64,000 nucleotides of DNA from Streptomyces iconiensis. Its GTDB lineage: Bacteria > Actinomycetota > Actinomycetes > Streptomycetales > Streptomycetaceae. Location of the stretch: assembly GCF_028657195.3 (NCBI RefSeq), contig NZ_JANCPR020000035.1, positions 1 through 64,000 on the forward strand, written 5' to 3'. The notes under the pieces are model-generated. The model saw only the letters and a list, made by a program, of their open reading frames with translations, was not told where the DNA came from and made no database searches. The stretch's first letter is position 1. Each line of letters starts with the position of its first letter. Both the position numbers and the translations under genes were made by a program. Of the stretch, positions 52,143 to 59,032 are shown piece by piece.

Positions 52143-53084
52143 ATGTGGCAACGGCGCCGGCACCTGCTGTCGATCGCGGACCTGACGGACGCGGAACTGC
52201 ACCACCTGGTCGAGGCGGCGAGCGGCCATGCCGCCGCGGCGGCCGAGGGGACCGCCCCCGCCTCCCCGCTGCGCGGACTGGTGGTGGGGACGTACTTCCG
52301 TAAGACGTCCACCCGCACCCGCACGGCCTTCTCGGCCGCCGCGCTGCGCCTGGGTGCCCAGGTCATCGCCTTCGGGCCCGCCGACCTCCAGGAGAACACC
52401 GGGGAGAGCGTGGAGGACACGGGCCGCGTGCTCTCGCGCATGCTCGACGGCCTGGTCGTCCGCACCTCGGGACCCGACAAGGAGATCGCCGCCTACGCGG
52501 CGCAGGAGCGGATGTCGGTCGTCAACGCGATGAGCGAGGGCGAGCACCCCACCCAGGCGCTGGCCGACCTCACCACCGTCCACCGCGTGCGCGGCCGGAT
52601 CGACGGCGCACGCGTGCTGTACGTCGGCGAGGGCAACAACTCCGCCGTGGCGCTCGCCCTCGCGCTCACCCGCTTCCCGGGGACCGAACTGCACGTGGTG
52701 ACCCCGCCCGGCTACGGCCTCCCCGAGGCGACACAGCGGGCGGCGCAGAAGTACGCCGCCGCCTCCGGCAGCACGTTCACCCACGGGCACGACCTCGCCG
52801 CTGCCCCGGAGAACACCGACTTCGTCTACACGACCCGCTGGCAGACCACCGGCACCACCAAGCCCGACCCTGACTGGCGCACCGTCTTCGAACCGTTCCG
52901 CGTCGACGAGGCCCTCATGGCCCGCCACCCCGCCGCCGCCTTCCTCCACGACCTCCCCGCACACCGGGGCGAGGAGGTGTCGGCCGCCGTGCTGGACGGC
53001 CCGGCCGGCATCGCCTTCGACCAGGCCGAGAACAAGATGCACAGCGCCGCAGCCGTCCTGGAGTGGTGCCTCACCGGGGGCTGA
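52143..53084 (+). CDS. Ornithine carbamoyltransferase homologue with altered amino-acid site
   Basis: 313 residues from the ATG at 52143 (GGAG six bases upstream; an in-frame TTG at 52131 is rejected). The carbamoyl-phosphate site is intact: STRTR at 56-60 and HPTQ at 135-138. The amino-acid site is not that of ornithine enzymes: the HCLP motif is HDLP (Asp270 replaces Cys), and the SMG loop region reads TRWQTTG (231-237). A cluster-specific transferase acting on a different amine is likely. As SbnA and SbnB make Dap, the best guess is carbamoylation of Dap to beta-ureidoalanine, a reaction known in zwittermicin- and guadinomine-type pathways. Citrulline formation, or carbamoylation of the finished peptide, are alternatives. 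It is the last gene of the main operon. Confidence 0.88.
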   Translation: MWQRRRHLLSIADLTDAELHHLVEAASGHAAAAAEGTAPASPLRGLVVGTYFRKTSTRTRTAFSAAALRLGAQVIAFGPADLQENTGESVEDTGRVLSRMLDGLVVRTSGPDKEIAAYAAQERMSVVNAMSEGEHPTQALADLTTVHRVRGRIDGARVLYVGEGNNSAVALALALTRFPGTELHVVTPPGYGLPEATQRAAQKYAAASGSTFTHGHDLAAAPENTDFVYTTRWQTTGTTKPDPDWRTVFEPFRVDEALMARHPAAAFLHDLPAHRGEEVSAAVLDGPAGIAFDQAENKMHSAAAVLEWCLTGG

Positions 53085-53198
53085 CCCCGCCACGGCCGGC
53101 CTCGTACGACGCCGCACCCGGGGCCGCCCGCACCCAGGGCCGCCCCGGGGACGTACGCCAGGCCGGCGAGTACGGGAGCGTGGCCCTTCCCGCCGCGC

Positions 53199-53654
53199 TC
53201 ACCCCCCGACGGGCAGCCCTCTGGGCTCCTTGATCCGCTTCATGATGATCTGCGAGTTGACCTCGGCGACCCCGTCCAGCGCCGTCAGCCGTTCGATCCA
53301 CAGCCGTTCGTACGCCGCGAGGTCCTCGACGGCGATGCGCAGCAGACAGCCGGGGCTGCCGAACAGCCGGTACGCCTCGATGACATCGGGGATGTCCTGG
53401 AGCGCGGCCTCGAACGCCTCGACCGTCTCGCGGTCCCGCTGGACCTCGACCGAGACCAGCACCTCGAACCCCCGCGCGACGGCGGCCGGGTCGATGACGG
53501 CGCGGTAGCCCTGGATCACCCCGTCCTTCTCCAGCTGCCGCACCCGCCGCATACAGGGCGAGGCGCTCAGCCCCACCCGCTGTGCCAGCTCCTGGTTGCT
53601 CAGCCGGCCGTCGCTCTGAAGCTCACGCAAAATACTCAGATCAATCTCGTCCAT
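53199..53654 (-). CDS. Lrp/AsnC-family transcriptional regulator
   Basis: 151 residues from the ATG at 53654 (MDEIDLSILREL, the usual family start; a longer upstream frame is rejected). The N-terminal helix-turn-helix covers about 1-60 (LSNQELAQRVGLSASPCMRRVRQLEKDGVI), followed by the RAM effector-binding domain (FEVLVSVEVQ, GSPGCLLRIAVEDLAAYERL). Family members sense amino acids. It is divergent from an asparaginase-aspartase operon, with a palindrome in between, so Asn/Asp control is the natural reading. It converges on the carbamoyltransferase gene; GTACG/CGTAC and GGCCGGC arms in the 114-bp gap could form a terminator. Confidence 0.92.
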   Translation of the reverse strand: MDEIDLSILRELQSDGRLSNQELAQRVGLSASPCMRRVRQLEKDGVIQGYRAVIDPAAVARGFEVLVSVEVQRDRETVEAFEAALQDIPDVIEAYRLFGSPGCLLRIAVEDLAAYERLWIERLTALDGVAEVNSQIIMKRIKEPRGLPVGG

Positions 53655-53697
53655 CGCGCAATTATGCACCTCGGATACGCGGGTAGCGCGAGATTTT

Positions 53698-53712
53698 CGC
53701 AATCTGATTGCG
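53698..53712. promoter_or_regulatory. 15-bp palindrome, probable Lrp/AsnC operator
   Basis: CGCAATC-T-GATTGCG is a perfect inverted repeat between lrp and the asparaginase gene. Related half-sites lie on both sides (GCGCAATTATGC at 53656-53667; TTGCGAATG at 53730-53738), roughly three to four helical turns apart, as expected for a multimeric Lrp-type protein. The area is the least GC-rich nearby, consistent with divergent promoters. Confidence 0.6.
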
Positions 53713-53781
53713 CGCTGACTGGCCTATCCTTGCGAATGACCTTTGCGGGGGAAGACCACCGAATTCTGGGGCTGAACACAC

Positions 53782-54942
53782 ATGGAATGGATACGTGCCG
53801 AAGGACCACGGCGCCTCGTCCTCATCAGCACGGGCGGCACCATCGCCAGCCGCTGGCAGGGCAGCGGATACGCCGCTGAGGCTTCGGGTGACGACGTACT
53901 CGCCGGAGCCGCCCTCCCCGCCGGCATCTCGGTCGAGGTCGTCGATCTGTTCAAGGTCAACAGCTCCCGGATGACCTCGTCCCTCCAGCTCACCCTCCTG
54001 CGCGCGGTCCACGACGCGCTCGCCGACCCCGGAGTCGACGGCGTCGTGGTCACCCATGGCACCGACACCCTGGAGGAGACGGCCTTCCTCCTCGACCTGC
54101 ACCACACCGACCCGCGCCCCGTGGTGTTCACCGGAGCGCAGCGGCCCCTCAGCGCCGAGGACTCCGACGGACCCGGCAACGTGTACGACGCGCTCCAGGT
54201 CGCCGCCTCCGTACATGACCTCGGCGTCCTGGTCGTCTTCGACGGCCGCGTCCATGCGGCACGCGGCACCGTGAAGACGCAGACCCTCGCGGCCAACGCG
54301 TTCGCCGACCCGCTCGAAGAGTCCGTCGGCCGCCTCGGCTTCGGCAGCGTCGCGATTCGCCGTACGCCCGAGCGCCCCGAACCCCTGCCGCTGCCCCCGG
54401 CCGCGCACGCCCCGGCGGACGAGACCGCCGGCTCCCTGCCCCGCGTCGACATGATCGCCCACCACTCCGACGCCGACCCGCTGTTCCTGGACACCGCCGT
54501 CGAGGCGGGCGCCCAGGGCATCGTGCTGGTCGCCACCGGCGCGGGCAACGCCACGCCCCGTATCGCCGAGTCCGTCTCGGCCGCGGTCGCCAAGGGAGTC
54601 CTGGTGGCCGTCACCACCCGCGTGTTCGCCGGGCCGGTCGCCGAGCTGTACACCGGCGGGGGAGCCGTCGACCTCGTGCGCGCCGGCGCCGTCCTCACCG
54701 GAACGCTGCGCGCCGGCCAGGCCCGTATCGCCGTACTCTCCGCGCTGCTCGCCGATGTCGCCCCCGCGCGCCGCACCCAGCTGCTCCGCCGGCTCCTCGA
54801 CGGCTCGGCGCACCCCGAACCCACGCTGCTCCCCGGCGGCGTCCGTACGTCCGCGCCCGCGGAAGCGGCGGCGCCCGCGGCGCCCGCGGCGGCCTCGGCC
54901 TCCGAAGCGCCGGCTGAGCAGCTGAAGGCGAGGACGGCATGA
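53782..54942 (+). CDS. L-asparaginase
   Basis: 386 residues. Both catalytic threonine motifs are present: LISTGGTIAS near the N-terminus and VTHGTDTLEETAF near 92. It has no signal peptide, so it is cytoplasmic. It hydrolyses L-asparagine to aspartate and ammonia. The C-terminal 35 residues are Ala/Pro-rich and probably disordered. The stop overlaps the aspartase ATG, forming an Asn-to-fumarate catabolic pair of the ansAB type under the divergent Lrp/AsnC protein. It borders the NRPS cluster; it could influence Asn and Asp pools used there, but no direct link is shown. Confidence 0.95.
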   Translation: MEWIRAEGPRRLVLISTGGTIASRWQGSGYAAEASGDDVLAGAALPAGISVEVVDLFKVNSSRMTSSLQLTLLRAVHDALADPGVDGVVVTHGTDTLEETAFLLDLHHTDPRPVVFTGAQRPLSAEDSDGPGNVYDALQVAASVHDLGVLVVFDGRVHAARGTVKTQTLAANAFADPLEESVGRLGFGSVAIRRTPERPEPLPLPPAAHAPADETAGSLPRVDMIAHHSDADPLFLDTAVEAGAQGIVLVATGAGNATPRIAESVSAAVAKGVLVAVTTRVFAGPVAELYTGGGAVDLVRAGAVLTGTLRAGQARIAVLSALLADVAPARRTQLLRRLLDGSAHPEPTLLPGGVRTSAPAEAAAPAAPAAASASEAPAEQLKARTA

Positions 54943-56411
54943 GCGGCTTCCGGCGCGAACACGACCTCCTGGGAGAGCGCGACATCCCGGAAGACGCGTA
55001 CTGGGGTGTCCACACCCTGCGCGCCACCGAGAACTTCCCGATCACCGGCACGCCCATCTCCACGTATCCGCTGCTGATCGACGCGCTGGCCGCCGTCAAG
55101 GAGGCGGCGGCGCTGGCCAACGAGGAGCTGGGGCTGCTCACCCCGGCCAAGGCCGGGGCTCTCGTGGCGGCCTGCCGTGAGATCCGCTCGGGCAAGCTGC
55201 ACGACCAGTTCGTCGTCGACGTCATCCAGGGCGGCGCCGGAACCTCGACGAACATGAACGCCAACGAGGTCGTCGCCAACCGCGCACTCGAACTCCTCGG
55301 CCACGCCAAGGGCGAGTACCAGCACCTGCACCCCAACGAGGACGTCAACCTCGGCCAGTCGACCAACGACGTCTACCCCACGGCCGTCCGGATCGCGACG
55401 ATCAACGCCGCACACGGACTGCTCCAGGCGATGGCCGTGCTCCAGGAAGCGTTCGCCGCCAAGGCAGTTGAGTTCCGTACGGTCCTGAAGATGGGCCGCA
55501 CCCAGCTCCAGGACGCCGTCCCCATGACGCTGGGCCAGGAGTTCTCCACCTACGCGGTGATGCTGGAGGAGGACCGCGACCGGCTGGCCGAGGCGGTCGA
55601 GCTGATCCACGAGATCAACCTCGGCGCCACGGCCATCGGCACGGGCCTCAACGCCCCGGCCGGATACGCGGCAACCGCCCGCCGCCATCTCTCCTCGATC
55701 ACCGGCCTCCCGCTGGTGACCTCCGCCAACCTCGTCGAGGCCACCCAGGACTGCGGCGCCTTCGTGCAGCTGTCCGGAGTCGTCAAGCGGATCGCGGTCA
55801 AGCTCTCCAAGACCTGCAACGACCTGCGGCTGCTCTCCTCAGGACCGCGCGCGGGACTCAACGAGATCAACCTGCCGCCCGTACAGGCCGGTTCGAGCAT
55901 CATGCCCGGCAAGGTCAATCCGGTGATCCCCGAGGTCGTCAACCAGGTCGCCTTCGGAGTCGTCGGCCACGACATCACCGTCACCATGGCAGCCGAGGCC
56001 GGACAGCTCCAGCTCAACGCCTTCGAGCCCGTCATCCTGCACGCGCTCTCCCAGAGCATCACCTCACTGCGTGCCGCCTGCCTCACCCTCGCCGAGCGCT
56101 GCGTCCAGGGCATCACCGCCAACACGGAGGCACTGCGCGCCACCGTGGACAACTCCATCGGCCTGGTCACCGCGCTCAACCCGCACATCGGCTACACCGC
56201 GGCCACCGCCATCGCCAAGGAAGCCCTCGCCACGGGCCGCGGCGTGGCCGAACTCGCCCTGGAGAAGAAGCTCCTGCCCCCCGAACAGCTCGCTGCCCTC
56301 CTCACCCCCGAGCGCCTCACCTCCGCCCTGCCGGAAGGCCCCACACCACAGGGCCCCACGCAGGAAGGCCCCACACCGGAAGGCCCGCCCTCCGCACCGG
56401 GCGACGCCTGA
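54939..56411 (+). CDS. aspA: Aspartate ammonia-lyase (aspartase)
   Basis: A 490-residue member of the aspartase/fumarase superfamily. The signature loop GSSIMPGKVNPVIPE lies near residue 318. Other conserved segments are GAGTSTNMNANEV and GQSTNDVYPTA. The length and the LGERDIPEDAYWGVHTLRA opening are those of aspartases rather than class II fumarases. It converts L-aspartate to fumarate and ammonia. It is translationally coupled to the asparaginase by an ATGA overlap. The last 30 residues are a Pro/Gly/Glu tail encoded by a 15-bp repeat (56333-56392) and are not part of the fold. Confidence 0.94.
   Translation: MSGFRREHDLLGERDIPEDAYWGVHTLRATENFPITGTPISTYPLLIDALAAVKEAAALANEELGLLTPAKAGALVAACREIRSGKLHDQFVVDVIQGGAGTSTNMNANEVVANRALELLGHAKGEYQHLHPNEDVNLGQSTNDVYPTAVRIATINAAHGLLQAMAVLQEAFAAKAVEFRTVLKMGRTQLQDAVPMTLGQEFSTYAVMLEEDRDRLAEAVELIHEINLGATAIGTGLNAPAGYAATARRHLSSITGLPLVTSANLVEATQDCGAFVQLSGVVKRIAVKLSKTCNDLRLLSSGPRAGLNEINLPPVQAGSSIMPGKVNPVIPEVVNQVAFGVVGHDITVTMAAEAGQLQLNAFEPVILHALSQSITSLRAACLTLAERCVQGITANTEALRATVDNSIGLVTALNPHIGYTAATAIAKEALATGRGVAELALEKKLLPPEQLAALLTPERLTSALPEGPTPQGPTQEGPTPEGPPSAPGDA
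56333..56392 (+). repeat. In-frame 15-bp repeat at the aspartase C-terminus
   Basis: About four units of GGAAGGCCCCACACC type encode Glu-Gly-Pro-Thr-Pro repeats after the end of the enzyme fold. Confidence 0.88.
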
Positions 56412-56508
56412 CCGGTGGCCGCGCCGGGTGACCGGGTAGCGGCGCACAACATTTCGGGCACGCCCGAATCGTCTTCCACGGCTCACGCCCTCCCGGCACG
56501 GTGGGGCC

Positions 56509-57057
56509 ATGAGCATGCGGATGAGAGTACGGGCGTCGGTCGCGGCGGCGGCGGGAACGGCCGCTGTCGCCTGGCTGCTCGCGGGCTCGGCGCCCGCGGG
56601 CGCCGCCTCGGGCGGCGGTCTGCACGGGCCCGTCGTCACCCACCCGGAGATGACGCCGCGCGACAACCCCGCGGGCGATGTGTGCGCGTTCGACATGCAC
56701 ACCGAATTCCCCGTAGCCGACCTGACGTTGCGCACGTGGACCAACGACGCGGGCGACCCCGTCTACGCCATCGAGAGCGGCCCCCTGGTCGCGCGCGTGA
56801 CGAACACCGAGACGGGCAGGACGGTGGAGCGCGACATCTCCGGCACGGGCACACACACGTACCCCGACAAGCACACCGACATCCTCAGCGGCAGCGACTG
56901 GGCCGGGGTGCTGCACAAGGGGGACAAGCCGGCGAACAAGCTGCTGATCTCCCGCGGCTTCATGTCCGTGAAGATCACAACCGAGGGCGACCGCACCCAC
57001 CGCGAACTCCTCGCACTGGACGGGAAGTACGAGGACCTCTGCGAGACGCTGGGCTAG
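56509..57057 (+). CDS. Secreted protein of unknown function
   Basis: 182 residues. The signal peptide is clear: basic MSMRMRVR, a hydrophobic stretch, then Ala-Ala cleavage sites (APAGAAS). The mature part begins near residue 33 and is about 150 residues with no motif I can assign. It contains one or two cysteines (GDVCAFDMHTEF near 60; YEDLCETLG at the end), which could form a disulphide. The ATG at 56509 follows GGTGGGG. It stands alone between the aspartase and methyltransferase genes. No function is proposed. Confidence 0.8.
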   Translation: MSMRMRVRASVAAAAGTAAVAWLLAGSAPAGAASGGGLHGPVVTHPEMTPRDNPAGDVCAFDMHTEFPVADLTLRTWTNDAGDPVYAIESGPLVARVTNTETGRTVERDISGTGTHTYPDKHTDILSGSDWAGVLHKGDKPANKLLISRGFMSVKITTEGDRTHRELLALDGKYEDLCETLG

Positions 57058-57143
57058 GGCCCTGGCGACGCCGCCAGCGTCACCGGCCGCGGCGTGGATA
57101 TCCGGTGGTGCGCACGGGATGCGTCTGATTAGCGTCACCGGTC

Positions 57144-58046
57144 ATGGTCTACGAGCATCCTTTGGCCTACGTGCTGGGCCTTGAGGGCATCGCCCTGATG
57201 CGGGCGTTCGCCGGGGAGTACGACAGGGATTTCACCGAGGCGCGGATCGCCGAGGTGCGGCGGCTGCTGGACGACGCGTCGCTCGCGCACGGCGGCGTGG
57301 AAGCGGCCCGGCTGGAGCCGCCCGAGGGGTACGGGATCTGGGCGGACACGTACGACGCTCCCAACCCGGCCTTCGGCTTCGACGAGCCTCTGGTCACCCG
57401 GATCGCGGCGCGGCTGCCGAGCGGCGTCGCCCTGGACGCCGCGTGCGGCACGGGCCGGATCGCGGCGCTGCTGGCAGGGTACGGCCACCGGGTGCTGGGG
57501 GTGGACAGCTCGCCCGGGATGCTCGACCGCGCCCGCCTGCGCGTACCGGAGGGCGACTTCAGAGCCGGGGATCTGCGTGAACTGCCGGTGGACGACCGCG
57601 CGGTCGACCTCGCCGTCTGCTCCCTGGCGCTGACGCACGTGCCCGAACTGCGGCCCGTGCTGGCCGAGTTCGCCAGGGTGCTGCAGCCTGGCGGGCAGCT
57701 GGTGCTGACCGATGTCCACCCCGAGCGGGTGGCGCGGTGCATGATCCCGACCGTCCGCCGCCCGGACGGCAGCCCCGGCAGGCCGGCCTCCTACGTCCAC
57801 CGCACGGGCGACTATCTCCGTGCCGCGCTCTCCGCCGGACTTCAGGTGTGCGCCTGCGACGAACCGGAGATGCCCCCGGCCGAACCGCGGGCACCCCGGG
57901 AGGAGCCGGACTGGCCGGGCCCGTGGGACGTGTGGCCATGGTCGCTGGCCGGGCTCGTGCGCGAGGCGGCGGACGCGGCCGGCGCGGGGGTTCCGGCCAT
58001 GCTCCAGTGGCACTTCCGGAAGCCGGGGCCGCCCGGGGCCGACTGA
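57144..58046 (+). CDS. SAM-dependent methyltransferase
   Basis: 300 residues. A class I methyltransferase fold is shown by motif I LDAACGTGRIAALLA, motif II VLGVDSSPGMLDRAR, DLRELPVDDRAVDLAVCSLALTHV and LQPGGQLVLTDVHPE. The first 85 residues are an extra N-terminal segment also seen in related family members. The substrate is unknown. It is separated from the NRPS operon by the asparaginase region, so it is not counted as part of the cluster. The ATG at 57144 has no obvious ribosome site. Confidence 0.9.
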   Translation: MVYEHPLAYVLGLEGIALMRAFAGEYDRDFTEARIAEVRRLLDDASLAHGGVEAARLEPPEGYGIWADTYDAPNPAFGFDEPLVTRIAARLPSGVALDAACGTGRIAALLAGYGHRVLGVDSSPGMLDRARLRVPEGDFRAGDLRELPVDDRAVDLAVCSLALTHVPELRPVLAEFARVLQPGGQLVLTDVHPERVARCMIPTVRRPDGSPGRPASYVHRTGDYLRAALSAGLQVCACDEPEMPPAEPRAPREEPDWPGPWDVWPWSLAGLVREAADAAGAGVPAMLQWHFRKPGPPGAD

Positions 58047-58088
58047 CGGCGGCGCGTGCGGCTTTCCGGGGCCGACGGGGCCGGCTGG

Positions 58089-58156
58089 CCAACAGGGCAA
58101 CAGGGCAACAGGGCCAACAGGGCAACAGGGCCAACAGGGCCAACAGGGCAACAGGG
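58089..58156. repeat. Intergenic 7-8-bp CAACAGGGC tandem repeat
   Basis: About nine copies of AACAGGGC or CAACAGGGC run head to tail in the gap before the ABC transporter operator. It is not a coding or CRISPR repeat (no spacers). Confidence 0.9.
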
Positions 58157-58218
58157 TCCACCGGCCCAACCGGGTTCAATGCGGGCTGCGCACACGTCCG
58201 TTGGAGGTTCATGACTTC

Positions 58219-58251
58219 GTATACACAACGTGTATACCTGTCGTGTATAGT
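58219..58251 (+). promoter_or_regulatory. GTATACAC palindrome and -10 box upstream of the ABC transporter
   Basis: GTATACAC (58219-58226), a 3-base spacer and GTGTATAC (58230-58237) form a perfect inverted repeat. A further half-site GTGTATA follows, whose TATAGT (58246-58251) is a good -10 box. A repressor bound here would block the promoter of the ABC operon starting at 58292. The ATAC/GTAT pattern recalls PadR- or TetR-controlled exporters; no regulator gene lies next to it. Confidence 0.75.
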
Positions 58252-58291
58252 CGTCGTTGTGTTCGCCACCAGCCCTCCAAGGAGTACGTCC

Positions 58292-59032
58292 ATGACGGTG
58301 CCCGTATCCGCTTCAGCTCCCGCGCCGGACCCGTCGGCGTCGGCTGAGGCCCTGCTCTTCGCCCAGGGGCTCCGTAAGACCTACGGCCCGACCGCGGCGC
58401 TGGACGGGGCCGACTTCACCATCCGTTCCGGCGAGGTCGTCGCCGTGATGGGGCCCTCGGGGTCGGGCAAGTCCACGCTGCTGCACTGCCTCGCGGGCAT
58501 CGTCCCGGTCGATGAGGGCACCGTGCGCTATCAGGGCCGGGAGCTGTCCTCGCTCTCCGACGCCGAGCGCAGCGAGCTGCGCAGGGGCGACTTCGGGTTC
58601 GTGTTCCAGTTCGGCCAGTTGGTGCCCGAGCTGACCTGCCTGGAGAACGCGGCGCTGCCCGTACGCCTCGCGGGCGCGGGCCGCAAGGAGGCCGAGGAGC
58701 GGGCGAGGGAGTGGCTGGTGCGGCTGGAGGTCGACGAGGTGCGCCACCACAGGCCGGGGCAGGTCTCCGGCGGCCAGGGCCAGCGCGTGGCGATAGCCAG
58801 GGCGCTCGCCGCGGGCCCCCGGCTCGTCTTCGCCGACGAGCCGACCGGCGCGCTGGACTCCCTCAACGGCAGGCGGGTCATGGAACTGCTGGGCTCGGCC
58901 GCCCGGGAAACCGGAGCGGCTGTCGTCCTGGTCACGCACGAGTCGCGGGTCGCCGCGTACGCCGACCGCGAAGTGGTCGTGCGTGACGGCAAGGCATACG
59001 AGCAGGCGACCACAGCAGGGGGCGTCGCATGA
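58292..59032 (+). CDS. ABC transporter ATP-binding protein (MacB/LolD type)
   Basis: 246 residues from the ATG at 58292 with AAGGAG upstream. Walker A GPSGSGKST, Q-loop FGFVFQFGQLVPELT, signature VSGGQGQRVAIARALA, Walker B LVFADEPTGALDS and H-loop VTHESR are all present. The LTCLENAALPVRLAG segment is typical of ATPases partnered with FtsX-type permeases. It overlaps the permease gene by ATGA. Such pairs export peptides and antibiotics or act in cell-envelope stress. The dyad operator just upstream suggests drug-inducible expression. Confidence 0.95.
   Translation: MTVPVSASAPAPDPSASAEALLFAQGLRKTYGPTAALDGADFTIRSGEVVAVMGPSGSGKSTLLHCLAGIVPVDEGTVRYQGRELSSLSDAERSELRRGDFGFVFQFGQLVPELTCLENAALPVRLAGAGRKEAEERAREWLVRLEVDEVRHHRPGQVSGGQGQRVAIARALAAGPRLVFADEPTGALDSLNGRRVMELLGSAARETGAAVVLVTHESRVAAYADREVVVRDGKAYEQATTAGGVA

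Noticed and set aside
13309-53084. Identity with zwittermicin, guadinomine, bleomycin or tuberactinomycin clusters
   Set aside because: They share Dap or carbamoyl chemistry, but module number, domain order, terminal reductase and the single KS-AT-KR-DH-ACP PKS do not match what I know of them.
53199-56411. Asparaginase, aspartase and Lrp genes as part of the NRPS cluster
   Set aside because: They form a self-contained Asn catabolic unit with its own regulator; only adjacency links them to the cluster.
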